Part shown: piece by piece, positions 25,943 through 34,525 of the stretch
Numbering within the stretch: the first letter of the stretch is position 1
How the letters are laid out: each line of letters opens with the position of its first letter
DNA from: an uncultured Pseudomonadota bacterium
Lineage (GTDB): Bacteria > Pseudomonadota > Alphaproteobacteria > UBA3830
DNA: 49,480 nucleotides
Direction of reading: 5' to 3'
NCBI GenBank assembly: GCA_902796155.1
Contig: CADBNZ010000050.1
Location: forward strand, 1-49,480
Notes under the pieces: model-generated
Told to the model about the DNA's origin: nothing
What the model saw: the letters and a program-made list of their open reading frames with translations, nothing else
Database searches by the model: none
Program-made: the position numbers and the translations under genes

Positions 25943-27247
25943 CTAAAGTAACTTCATTTGCGTTGGTTCGTGTCGTACTTTTATATCTCCGTCTGAAAAT
26001 ACTAAACTGAACGACAAATGTTTTTTTGCTTCTTCCGCTGATGTAATCGGCTTATCATTTTCGCCTTTTACGAAGGCGAATCCTTTTCGCAGTATTTTTA
26101 CATAAGAATTACCTTCTAATCGGCTGGATATCGCAACGAAATTATTTTTTACCGAATCAATTTTTGAAAAAAACCGAATACTTAAGTTGCTGAAAATATT
26201 TTTCACATCATCTTTTATGATTGGTTTCGGAATGAAAAGTTTTGCGAAACGTATTTTATTTTCTGAAATAATTTTTTCTAACTGTGCTCCGATTTTTTCA
26301 AAAGTATAGTCTGCGGTTTGGGATTTTTCCGAAATTATTCCTCGAATATTTAGTATTTTTGCGGAACTGAGAAACAGTTTTTTTCTTTCTATATTATTCA
26401 GTACATTTATTTTTAAGTTTGAAAATGTCTTATCGACGTCCATCTGCAATTTTATCTTTTCAGGAACAGCAAATTCGGCGGCGGCGGTTGGTGTTGGCGC
26501 TCGCAAATCCGCAGCATAATCGATAAGTGTCGTATCTGTTTCATGGCCGACTGCAGAGATAATAGGAATTTCGCTTCGTGCTACAGCTTTTACAATGTCT
26601 TCTTCATTAAATGGCATCAAATCTTCAAAACTGCCGCCGCCTCTTGCAACAATAAGCACGTCAGGACGCTGTTCTATAGGTAGATTATTCATTCCATCGA
26701 TTGCCTCAACGATTTGTCGACATGCATCAAGTCCCTGAACTAAAGTAGGCCATAGCAAAATCGGTCTAGGAAATCTTTGACTTATCCTATGCCGTATATC
26801 TTGTATAACAGCTCCTGTAGGTGAAGTAATAACACCGATTATACGTGGCAAAACAGGAATAGGCTTCTTTTTCGCAAGATCAAAGTATCCTTCTGCTGCG
26901 AGTTTTTTCTTTCTCTCTTCAAGAATTTTTAAAAGTTCACCAATTCCGGCGAGTTCAAACTCTTTTATTACAAATTGATATTTAGATTGTAGTGGATAAG
27001 TTGATACAGAGCCTATGCATTTTATTTCCATGCCATCTTCAAGACGAATTTTTTGCTTTATCGCTGTCCATTTCCAGCAAACCGCGTTGATTATCGCTTC
27101 CGAGTCTTTAAGAGAAAAATACAAGTGCCCGGACGAATGAACCTTTAAAGCACTTACTTCTCCTTTCAAACAAATATCGCTGAAATTTTGTTCTATGGAT
27201 CGCTTTATTAATGCAGAAAGTTGAGAAACGGAAAATTCCTCGACCAT
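25943..27247 (-). CDS. xseA: exodeoxyribonuclease VII large subunit
   Basis: The catalytic subunit of exonuclease VII, which degrades single-stranded DNA. The ATG at 27247 is six bases after GGAG and gives 434 residues starting with MVEEFSVSQLSALIK. The N-terminal OB-fold (EVSALKVHSSGHLYFSLKD, INAVCWKW) is followed by the catalytic domain (IGVITSPTGAVIQDIRHRISQRFP, DVLIVARGGGSFEDLMPFNEEDIVKAVARS, IPIISAVGHETDTTLIDYAADLRAPTPTAAAE) and a coiled-coil C-terminus. The small subunit xseB is not adjacent. Confidence 0.96.
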   Translation of the reverse strand: MVEEFSVSQLSALIKRSIEQNFSDICLKGEVSALKVHSSGHLYFSLKDSEAIINAVCWKWTAIKQKIRLEDGMEIKCIGSVSTYPLQSKYQFVIKEFELAGIGELLKILEERKKKLAAEGYFDLAKKKPIPVLPRIIGVITSPTGAVIQDIRHRISQRFPRPILLWPTLVQGLDACRQIVEAIDGMNNLPIEQRPDVLIVARGGGSFEDLMPFNEEDIVKAVARSEIPIISAVGHETDTTLIDYAADLRAPTPTAAAEFAVPEKIKLQMDVDKTFSNLKINVLNNIERKKLFLSSAKILNIRGIISEKSQTADYTFEKIGAQLEKIISENKIRFAKLFIPKPIIKDDVKNIFSNLSIRFFSKIDSVKNNFVAISSRLEGNSYVKILRKGFAFVKGENDKPITSAEEAKKHLSFSLVFSDGDIKVRHEPTQMKLL

Positions 27248-27338
27248 TTTCATCTCCAATATTGCGAAAAAACAGTAAGATGATATCAAAAAAAATTATA
27301 TTATGATAGAATCGATAACATAGCTTGAGGAACTGTAT

Positions 27339-28670
27339 ATGTTCGATTCTTTTTCCAACAGGATTTCTGAAATTTTCGAAAAACTGCGCAGAAGCGGTGT
27401 TCTAAAAGAAGCAGATGTTGATACGGCTTTACGAGAAATACGTATCGCACTTCTTGAAGCAGATGTTTCTTTGGATGTAGCGAAAAAGTTTATTGCCGAT
27501 GTAAAAGAAAAAGCTATCGGTCAGAATGTTATAAAATCGATTTCTCCTGGGCAGATGGTAACAAAGATTGTTCATGATCATCTTATCGAACTTCTAGGAA
27601 CGTCATCGGAGATAAATGTAAACAAAAAGCCTTTTAAAATTATGTTGGTTGGTTTGCAAGGTGCAGGAAAAACTACGACGGCAGCTAAACTGGCGAAATT
27701 TTTTACGAAAAAAAACAAAAAAGTCGTTCTTACATCAACTGATACTCAAAGACCTGCAGCAATAGAGCAGTTACAGGTATTATCAAAAAAAATCGAGGGG
27801 ACACTTTTCGCTTTTCCTGACGAGAAACGAAATTATCAAGATATATCGGAATTCGCTCTGAAAAAATTGTCGGAAGAAAATGGCGACATTCTTATTGTAG
27901 ATACCGCTGGGCGCTTACATATCGACGACGTAAAAATGAATGAATTAATCGATATGCAATCGATAATAAAACCTGATGAAATTTTTTTGGTAGCGGATAT
28001 TATGACCGGCCAAGATGCAATTAATATCGCGAAAAGATTTTCTGAGTCACTAAACATCAGCGGAATAATTTTGACGCGAGTTGACGGCGATGCCCGAGGT
28101 GGAGTTGCTTTGTCGATGCGTGCTCTAACAGACTGCCCGATAAAATTTCTTTGCGTTGGCGAGAGATTAGATGATATCGAATTTTTCGATCCAGACAGAA
28201 TTGCGGGTCGATTGCTTGGCATGGGAGATATCGTTTCGCTTGTTGAAAAGGCGCAAGAAAATTTTTCGAAAGAAGAAGCGGAAGAATCTGCTAGAAAAAT
28301 GCAAGCGGGCGTGTTTACTTTCGATGATCTCGCGAATCAAATTGAGAAAATGTCGAAGTTAGGTGGTTTGAAATCAATAATAAAAATGCTTCCGCAGAGC
28401 GGGCAATTAGAATCATTAATGGAATCACAAGGAATTTCTGATAAAACCGTGGCGAGAAATCTTGCGATAATTCGTTCGATGACTAAAAAAGAAAAGAGGA
28501 ATCATAAGATTCTAAATGGTTCCAGAAGAAAAAGAATAGCGGCTGGATCAGGAACGACGGTTCAAGAGGTGAATAAATTGGTCAAACAATATGAAGGAAC
28601 TCTTGAGATGATGAAAAAATTCAAGAAGATGGGCGGATTTTCAAAAATAATGTCAACGTTGGGAAGATAA
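27339..28670 (+). CDS. ffh: signal recognition particle protein Ffh
   Basis: The GTPase that binds signal sequences and 4.5S RNA for co-translational targeting. The 443 residues comprise the N domain, the G domain with P-loop GLQGAGKTTTAAKLA (from residue 105), DTQRPAAIEQL, DTAGRLHIDD and TRVDGDARGG, and the methionine-rich M domain, ending KKFKKMGGFSKIMSTLGR. It is longer at the end of the M domain by only a few residues than E. coli Ffh. rpsP, rimM, trmD and rplS, which often follow ffh, are not here: an acyltransferase gene lies 12 bases downstream. Confidence 0.97.
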   Translation: MFDSFSNRISEIFEKLRRSGVLKEADVDTALREIRIALLEADVSLDVAKKFIADVKEKAIGQNVIKSISPGQMVTKIVHDHLIELLGTSSEINVNKKPFKIMLVGLQGAGKTTTAAKLAKFFTKKNKKVVLTSTDTQRPAAIEQLQVLSKKIEGTLFAFPDEKRNYQDISEFALKKLSEENGDILIVDTAGRLHIDDVKMNELIDMQSIIKPDEIFLVADIMTGQDAINIAKRFSESLNISGIILTRVDGDARGGVALSMRALTDCPIKFLCVGERLDDIEFFDPDRIAGRLLGMGDIVSLVEKAQENFSKEEAEESARKMQAGVFTFDDLANQIEKMSKLGGLKSIIKMLPQSGQLESLMESQGISDKTVARNLAIIRSMTKKEKRNHKILNGSRRKRIAAGSGTTVQEVNKLVKQYEGTLEMMKKFKKMGGFSKIMSTLGR

Positions 28671-28682
28671 GAGGTAAAGAAG

Positions 28683-29837
28683 ATGAACAACGAAAAGAAT
28701 CTATTAGAAGACATAGAAAGGCTTAGAGGTTTCGCTTGCCTGCTCGTGTTAATCCATCATATTTCTTTTATTTGTCCGCTTCGATATGTATATAATGTTG
28801 TACCATACCGACTTCTTCTCGGTGAAAGCGGTGTATTTATATTTTTCGCTATATCAGGCTTTGTTGTTACGCTTTCTTTGCGAGAAAAAATCGCGAAATT
28901 ATCAGGAAATGTTTTTTTGGAAAGACTAAATTCAGCGAAATCGATGATTGTTGCGTTTTATAAAAGGCGTTTTTTCAGAATTGCGCCCGTTATGCTGTTT
29001 TGCGTATTAATGACAGGGCTATATCTCTGCATAAGTGAGCCGAATTTTGATTGGCTTAGGTCGTGGTTACGCGCGACTCCGGAATTGTTTTGCGGGGTGT
29101 TTCAATATTCTGAGGAACTATATCAATTTACGGACAAACTACATAACGGAGGTATGGGGCCTTTGTGGACTTTGGCCGTCGAAGGTCAATTTTACTTGTT
29201 ATGGCCGATTATTCTTTTGATGTGTAAGAATAATAATGCAAGAGCGATAATGTCTTTACTGACAGGATGTCTGTTTCTGTTTGTTGTTCAACCGATTGTC
29301 GCGGGTTTTGTCGGAATAAAGTACTACGCCATATATGGTCATCTTCCTTGCTTATGTTTAGGGGCATTCTTTGCGTTTTTATATACCGATGATATTGGAA
29401 AAAACATCAACAAAACATCTGCAAAAATCATAACGGCATTTTTGGCTTTGATAATTTGGTATTACCCTAATTCTATCGAGCGGACATATTTTTGCAGAAT
29501 GCCATTGCATATTGCGGCTACTTTTCTTGTAGTTTTTTGTGCTTTTGTGAAGGATAGTTTTAATTTTCCGATTCTGGGGCGTTTTTTCAGATTTTTAGGA
29601 AGTCGTTCTTACTCGTTTTATGTAATGCAAACAGTACTAGCAAATTATATCATTTTTTTCACAAATTCTATTTATTTTCCTAAAGAATCTCTTTCGGAGT
29701 ATGAATTTTATCTTTATCAGTTTATAATATTCATTGTGGCTTTGTTTATTACAACGGAATTGGTATATCGTTTTATAGAAAGGCCATTTAGACGTTTGGG
29801 TTATAATAATAGTATTGATAACACAGATAAGAAGTAA
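28683..29837 (+). CDS. acyltransferase-3 family membrane protein (OafA/YrhL type)
   Basis: An integral membrane acyltransferase with about ten helices over 384 residues. The family start, DIERLRGFACLLVLIHHISF, has the R-x-x-A...HH pattern, followed by GVFIFFAISGFVVTLSL, FYKRRFFRIAPVM and GPLWTLAVEGQFYLLWPII (the W-x-L-x-x-E block). It ends ELVYRFIERPFRRLG, the common E-R-P-F end. These proteins O-acylate polysaccharide or lipid in the envelope. The target here is unknown; LPS or peptidoglycan are possible. It lies 12 bases after ffh and is likely transcribed with it. Confidence 0.9.
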   Translation: MNNEKNLLEDIERLRGFACLLVLIHHISFICPLRYVYNVVPYRLLLGESGVFIFFAISGFVVTLSLREKIAKLSGNVFLERLNSAKSMIVAFYKRRFFRIAPVMLFCVLMTGLYLCISEPNFDWLRSWLRATPELFCGVFQYSEELYQFTDKLHNGGMGPLWTLAVEGQFYLLWPIILLMCKNNNARAIMSLLTGCLFLFVVQPIVAGFVGIKYYAIYGHLPCLCLGAFFAFLYTDDIGKNINKTSAKIITAFLALIIWYYPNSIERTYFCRMPLHIAATFLVVFCAFVKDSFNFPILGRFFRFLGSRSYSFYVMQTVLANYIIFFTNSIYFPKESLSEYEFYLYQFIIFIVALFITTELVYRFIERPFRRLGYNNSIDNTDKK

Positions 29838-29862
29838 TAGTGGTTTTTGTAGGAGGTTCACC

Positions 29863-30612
29863 TTGAAGAACACAAAAATGTATGCAGCAATTTCAATTTG
29901 TTCTCTAGTATGGTTGTTTGGTTGTTCAGGACCATCTTCTGATGGAGGTGGCACTTCAGCTTCTATGATACGAATTGCGCAAAAAGCCAGAAAATCCGGT
30001 AACTCTGAGGCTGCAATCAGTTTTTATAATAAGGCGTTAAATATAGATCCAAGCAGTGCTACGGCATATTTTGGTCTGGCGGAAGTTTATATTGATACCA
30101 ATTTGCTTGACGGAGCATTAGAGTATGTTAAAAAAGCAGAAGAATTAGATGGAAGTCCTTCGAAAGCAGCCTATCTAAGAGCAAAAGTTGCTCTTTTAAC
30201 AGGAGATTCAAAAAAAGCAGAAAAGTTGTTCATGAAAAGCGGATCTATAGATGCGCTGAATGCTCTCGGAGCAATCTATGACGAAAGAGAAGAGCATCAA
30301 AAAGCTCAAGTGATGTATAAAAAAGTAATTTCGATGGATCCGAATTATATAGATGCATATAACAATATGGGATTGTCGCTTTTGCTTTCGGAGAGATATA
30401 GAGATGCGATATTTTATCTGGAAAATGCCTGTTCATTACCTGAAGCTAACGTAACATATCGCAGTAATCTTGCGTTGGCATACGGATTGTCAGGGAATAT
30501 AGCAAAGGCTCGCGCGGTATATGCTCAAGATTTCGAAGGCGATGATTTGGAAGAAAAAGTCGCTTATGTAGAAGACTTGCTGGCATCAAAACAAAAGAAA
30601 TCGCTGAAATAA
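29863..30612 (+). CDS. TadD-like tetratricopeptide-repeat lipoprotein
   Basis: A 249-residue TPR lipoprotein. The start is a TTG at 29863, eight bases after a strong AGGAGG, giving a signal peptide with lipobox LFGC near residue 22. Residues from about 35 onward hold five to six TPRs (GNSEAAISFYNKALNIDPSSATAYFGLAEVYI; YIDAYNNMGLSLLLSERYRDAIFYLENA). The end, SNLALAYGLSGNIAKARAVYAQDF, resembles TadD of tight-adherence pilus loci. No other tad gene is in the window, so a role in pilus assembly is only a resemblance. It follows the acyltransferase and precedes the sigma-54 activator. Confidence 0.82.
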   Translation: MKNTKMYAAISICSLVWLFGCSGPSSDGGGTSASMIRIAQKARKSGNSEAAISFYNKALNIDPSSATAYFGLAEVYIDTNLLDGALEYVKKAEELDGSPSKAAYLRAKVALLTGDSKKAEKLFMKSGSIDALNALGAIYDEREEHQKAQVMYKKVISMDPNYIDAYNNMGLSLLLSERYRDAIFYLENACSLPEANVTYRSNLALAYGLSGNIAKARAVYAQDFEGDDLEEKVAYVEDLLASKQKKSLK

Positions 30613-30710
30613 AATTTAGCAAAAATCTTTTTCGGATTTTAACTCATTGTTCACAAAAAGGATGATAGCATTCTCGCTGTGATGTGTGGATGTTAGAAAG
30701 GTGCAAAACC

Positions 30711-31646
30711 GTGACACCTATTATTGTGGACAGTGTTAGCGTAAATTTATTTGGTATTGCGGACAGAGTTGCTCCTACCGATGCGACTGTGCTTATTTCC
30801 GGTGAAACGGGAACAGGAAAAGAGGTCCTCGCTAGATATATCCATAAAATGAGCAACAGATCGAAACAAAATTTTGTTGCAATAAATTGCGCAGCGATTC
30901 CTGAGACACTTTTGGAATCTGAAATTTTCGGCCATGAAAAGGGAGCTTTTACGAACGCACATCAAAGAAGAATCGGAAAATTTGAAGAAGCAAATCACGG
31001 GACAATACTTTTAGATGAAATAAGTGAAATGCCTCTGGCTTTACAGGCGAAATTATTGCGGATAATACAAGAAAAAGAGTTTTCACGGCTCGGAAGTAAT
31101 GAAAAAATAAAGGCAGATGTCAGAATAATCGCAACAAGTAATAGAAATTTAGAGCAAGCTGTTCGTGAAGGAACTTTTCGTGAAGATTTGTTCTATAGAT
31201 TGAATATCATTCCTTTGGAAGTTCCTGCATTGCGTGAAAGAAAAATGGATATAATTCCTCTAGCGATTTATTTTTGTAAAAAGTATTCGCATTCTCAAAA
31301 AGTATTATCGAAAAATTTGCTGAATAAATTGAAATTAAATCAGTGGAAAGGCAATGTCAGAGAATTGGAGAATTTTATCCATAGAGCGGTGGTTTTATCA
31401 ACAAAAAATGTAATCGATGTTGAAGACGTATCTGACTGGATAGTAATGCCAAAAAAAGATTTTTCATCGATATCAGAAAAAACATTAGCTGAAATCGAGA
31501 AAGAAACTATTTTCGGAGCTCTTGAAAAATTTGGAGGCAATAAAACCGTCGTTTCGGAAAAATTAGGTATTCCCGCACGAACATTGCGACATAAATTGAG
31601 TGTTTACAAGAAAGAAGACAGCGAAAAATTAGTGAATTTAAAATAA
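30711..31646 (+). CDS. sigma-54-dependent activator lacking a sensor domain (FlbD-like)
   Basis: A bacterial enhancer-binding AAA+ protein that remodels sigma-54 polymerase. GTG at 30711 follows AAGG and gives 311 residues; a GTG at 30684 or an ATG at 30690 would add nine or seven. It starts at the AAA+ domain with no receiver or other regulatory domain. Walker A is GETGTGKE (31-38), Walker B TILLDEISEM (98-107), and FREDLFYRLN the arginine region. The loop that contacts sigma-54 is GAFTNA (78-83), not the near-invariant GAFTGA. A Fis-type HTH ends the protein (KTVVSEKLGIPARTLRHKL, about 280-300). The AAA+ part resembles FlbD/FleQ activators of flagellar genes. No rpoN or flagellar gene is in the window. 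Confidence 0.9.
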   Translation: MTPIIVDSVSVNLFGIADRVAPTDATVLISGETGTGKEVLARYIHKMSNRSKQNFVAINCAAIPETLLESEIFGHEKGAFTNAHQRRIGKFEEANHGTILLDEISEMPLALQAKLLRIIQEKEFSRLGSNEKIKADVRIIATSNRNLEQAVREGTFREDLFYRLNIIPLEVPALRERKMDIIPLAIYFCKKYSHSQKVLSKNLLNKLKLNQWKGNVRELENFIHRAVVLSTKNVIDVEDVSDWIVMPKKDFSSISEKTLAEIEKETIFGALEKFGGNKTVVSEKLGIPARTLRHKLSVYKKEDSEKLVNLK

Positions 31647-31691
31647 TGAAATTCCAAATATTTTTCTCAATAAAAAAATACAGTTATGGTG

Positions 31692-31697
31692 TATAAT
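31692..31697 (+). promoter_or_regulatory. possible -10 element for dnaB
   Basis: A consensus TATAAT stands 28 bases before the dnaB start, in the short gap after the activator gene. No convincing -35 element lies at the right distance, so it is only a weak candidate. Confidence 0.35.
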
Positions 31698-31724
31698 ATT
31701 GCTTCAGTTTAGGCAGAGGCAGTC

Positions 31725-33173
31725 ATGGAGCCTGTAAAGGGCGTTCACATAGAGAATCAAATGCGAATCCTTCCGCATAATACGGAAGCGGAACAATCGC
31801 TTCTTGGCGCCATTTTGTTAAACAACGAATGCTTGGAGAATGTTTCCGAATTTTTGCAACCGGCGCATTTCGCAACGCCTATCAACGGTAAAATTTACGA
31901 CGCAATTATGAAGGTGACATCGCAAGGTTTGGTCGCTGATCCTGTCACTCTCAGGGCCTATTTTGAAAAAAATGATGAACTGAAAAGTGTTGACGGCGGA
32001 AATTATTTGATTCAGCTCGTTAACTCTGTCATATCAATATCAGGTGTGCAGGATTACGCAAAAATAATATACGATTTGTATTTGCGCCGTCAGTTAATTA
32101 TGTTGGGAGAAGATATTTCGCAGCGTGCGACAACATTTGCTCTTGAAGAAAAGGCGATGGATCAAGTGGAAATCGCGGAAGCAAGGTTGTATGAAATTGC
32201 AACTGCGGATAAGCAAGGTGGTTTTATTTCGTTCGCAGGTGCTTTGTCATCTACAATGGATGTGTTGGAGGTTGCGTATAAAAGCGACAGCAGCATAACA
32301 GGCATTACTACTGGATTTATAGATATGGACAAGTGGACGGGCGGGTTAAGCCGTTCTGATCTTGTAATAATCGCGGGGCGTCCTTCAATGGGAAAAACAG
32401 CTCTTGCGACAAACATCGCTTTTAGTGCAGCAACAGCGTATTCAAAAAGAAGCGATGGAGGCGGGAAAGTCGCTTTTTTCTCTCTCGAAATGTCAAAAGA
32501 ACAGTTAGTTACGCGAATTTTGGCTCAAGAGTGCAATATTCCCTCAGAAAGGATTCGTCGAGGAGAGATAAAAGAAGAAGATTACGCGAAATTAGTTGAA
32601 GTGAAGAAGCAAATAGCCGATCTTCCGCTTTTTATCGATGATACGCCGGCGTTGACTATATCTACTGTACGATCGAGATCTCGTAAATTAAAACGCCAAT
32701 TTGGACTTGATTTGATTGTGATTGACTATCTCCAATTACTTCAGGGATCTGCCGACAAAAGGAACGAAAGTCGAGTGCAAGAAATATCGGAAATCACGAG
32801 ATCTTTAAAAACAATCGCGAAAGAATTGGATGTGCCCGTTATTGCTTTGTCGCAGTTATCCAGAGCTGTTGAGGCGCGTGATGACAAACGCCCTCAATTG
32901 GCAGATTTGCGTGAATCAGGTTCTATTGAACAGGATGCCGATGTTGTTATGTTTGTTTTCCGAGAAGAATATTACGAATCCCGAAGGGAACCGACTCCGG
33001 GAACTGATGAACACGCGAAATGGATGGATAGAATGGCCAAAGTTCACAATTTAGCGGAAGTTATTTTTGCCAAACAGCGACATGGACCTGTTGGTACTGT
33101 AAGGTTGTTTTTTGATGGAAAATACACTAAATTCGACAACCTATCCGATAGCAGAAAGAGCGAAGAATCTTAA
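31725..33173 (+). CDS. dnaB: replicative DNA helicase DnaB
   Basis: The hexameric helicase of the replication fork, 482 residues. The N-terminal domain (RILPHNTEAEQSLLGAILLNN) is followed by a linker and the RecA-like motor with Walker A (IIAGRPSMGKTALATN), FSLEMSKEQLVTRILAQE, the Walker B DLIVIDYLQLL, and ALSQLSRAVEARDDKRPQLADLRESGSIEQDADVV, which holds the arginine finger region. It ends in the usual AEVIFAKQRHGPVGTV. There is no intein. The next gene is alr, 40 bases on; the dnaB-alr pair (often with radA) is common in Alphaproteobacteria. Confidence 0.97.
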   Translation: MEPVKGVHIENQMRILPHNTEAEQSLLGAILLNNECLENVSEFLQPAHFATPINGKIYDAIMKVTSQGLVADPVTLRAYFEKNDELKSVDGGNYLIQLVNSVISISGVQDYAKIIYDLYLRRQLIMLGEDISQRATTFALEEKAMDQVEIAEARLYEIATADKQGGFISFAGALSSTMDVLEVAYKSDSSITGITTGFIDMDKWTGGLSRSDLVIIAGRPSMGKTALATNIAFSAATAYSKRSDGGGKVAFFSLEMSKEQLVTRILAQECNIPSERIRRGEIKEEDYAKLVEVKKQIADLPLFIDDTPALTISTVRSRSRKLKRQFGLDLIVIDYLQLLQGSADKRNESRVQEISEITRSLKTIAKELDVPVIALSQLSRAVEARDDKRPQLADLRESGSIEQDADVVMFVFREEYYESRREPTPGTDEHAKWMDRMAKVHNLAEVIFAKQRHGPVGTVRLFFDGKYTKFDNLSDSRKSEES

Positions 33174-33213
33174 AAAAATTGGAATGTAGAGAATAAATTA
33201 TTGGAGCGAAAAA

Positions 33214-34341
33214 ATGGAAGAAATTTTGAAATCTGTTGAACCTTATGTAATGTCCGTAGCCACTATTAATTTGGATAAATTGAGCAATAATTATAGAAAA
33301 GTTCAAGCAGAACTCGCTCCGGAAGCTGTTATTGGCGGAGTGGTTAAGGCAAATTCATACGGTTTTGGGGCTGTTCCTGTCAGTAAGCGGCTATACAAAG
33401 AAGGCTGCAGACATTTTTTTGCGGCATCTGTTGATGAGGGATTAGAAATTCGCAAAGTCCTGAATAACGACGCCGAAATATTTTTGCTGGCGGGAATATT
33501 GAAGGGCTGCGAGCAAATCTGCCTCGAAAATAGCTTGACTCCTGTTTTGAATAGCATGCATGAAGTTGATTTATGGATAGATTTTTCGAAAAAAGTCGGA
33601 AGGAAAATAAAAGCAGCAATTCAAGTCGATACAGGAATAGTCAGAAACGGTCTTTCGATGACCGAAGTTGAAAAATATCATCAAAAGATTATTGATAACA
33701 TCGATATTGCTTTTGTAATGAGTCATCTTGCTTGCGCTGATATACTTGGGCATTATAAAAATGAGCAACAACTGCATAGATTCAAAGAAGTTTTGAAATT
33801 TTTCGGAAATAATGTAAAAGCAAGTTTATCGGCTACCAATGGAATATTTTTAGGACCTGATTATCAGTTTGATATAGTTCGTCCAGGGAAAGCATTATAT
33901 GGTTTTTCAATTAGAGAAGATAAAATCGGAACATTTGAACCCGTGATGGATATTTACGCCAAAATTATGCAAATCAATGAAATACCGAAAGGGGAAACTA
34001 TCGGATACGGAGCGACGTATACCGCAGAAAGACCAATGCGCACCGCTACTATAGGCATGGGGTATGCGGATGGTTTTATGCGCAAGTTCACTGGTTTCGG
34101 GCATGCTTTCATCGGAGGCAAGCGAGTACCGGTTGTCGGTCGTATTTCAATGGATTATATGGCGATTGATGTAACCGATATAGAAGATGATTCTTGTTTG
34201 CAGATAGGCGGATGGGCGGCTTTAACTCAATCACCTGATTATACGCTCGAAAAATGGGCTCTGGAGATGAACACGCTTCCTCATGAGGTGTCGTGTCGTT
34301 TTGGCCCTCGCGTGAAGAAGGTATATATAGGCGAACCATAG
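33214..34341 (+). CDS. alr: alanine racemase
   Basis: It makes D-alanine for peptidoglycan using PLP. The 375 residues have the PLP lysine Lys45 in VVKANSYGFG and the second catalytic tyrosine Tyr284 in GMGYADGFMR. IQVDTGIVRNGL, SHLACAD and GRISMDYMAIDVTD are conserved family blocks. GGAG lies before the ATG. With PBP1A (40233), it shows that the cell wall is still made. Confidence 0.96.
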   Translation: MEEILKSVEPYVMSVATINLDKLSNNYRKVQAELAPEAVIGGVVKANSYGFGAVPVSKRLYKEGCRHFFAASVDEGLEIRKVLNNDAEIFLLAGILKGCEQICLENSLTPVLNSMHEVDLWIDFSKKVGRKIKAAIQVDTGIVRNGLSMTEVEKYHQKIIDNIDIAFVMSHLACADILGHYKNEQQLHRFKEVLKFFGNNVKASLSATNGIFLGPDYQFDIVRPGKALYGFSIREDKIGTFEPVMDIYAKIMQINEIPKGETIGYGATYTAERPMRTATIGMGYADGFMRKFTGFGHAFIGGKRVPVVGRISMDYMAIDVTDIEDDSCLQIGGWAALTQSPDYTLEKWALEMNTLPHEVSCRFGPRVKKVYIGEP

Positions 34342-34386
34342 TAGAAGGCAAGAACAGAAGGATAGATAGAGCAATTGTTTTGGATA

Positions 34387-34415
34387 TTGAAAACGTTTTG
34401 TGCATAAGATACTAT
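34387..34415 (+). promoter_or_regulatory. sigma-70 promoter of tRNA-Gly
   Basis: TTGAAA (34387-34392) and TACTAT (34410-34415) are separated by exactly 17 bases and end 13 bases before the tRNA. It lies in the gap after alr, so the tRNA gene has its own promoter. Confidence 0.65.
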
Positions 34416-34428
34416 CGACAAGTTCTGT

Positions 34429-34502
34429 GCGGGTGTAGCTCAATGGTAGAGCACGAGCTTCCCAAGCTTGTGACGAGGGTCCGATTCCCTTCACCCGCTC
34501 CA
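34429..34502 (+). tRNA. tRNA-Gly, anticodon CCC
   Basis: A complete 74-base tRNA with CCA encoded. The acceptor stem pairs GCGGGTG with CACCCGC, the D stem GCTC with GAGC, and the anticodon stem CGAGC with GCTTG (one G-T pair) around loop TTCCCAA, giving anticodon CCC for GGG codons. The T stem GAGGG/CCCTT holds loop TCCGATT: the base at position 55, almost always T (pseudouridine), is C. T54, C56, G18 and G19 are kept. A single-base sequencing error could explain C55. Rare tRNA-Gly species lacking the T-psi-C sequence are known for non-translation roles. Confidence 0.93.
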
Positions 34503-34525
34503 CTCTTTCTGCCACCTTCTTTTTT

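Noticed and set aside
29863-30612. A tad pilus locus around the TadD-like lipoprotein
   Set aside because: No TadA ATPase, TadB/C, secretin or pilin gene lies anywhere in the window, so only the TPR lipoprotein is supported.
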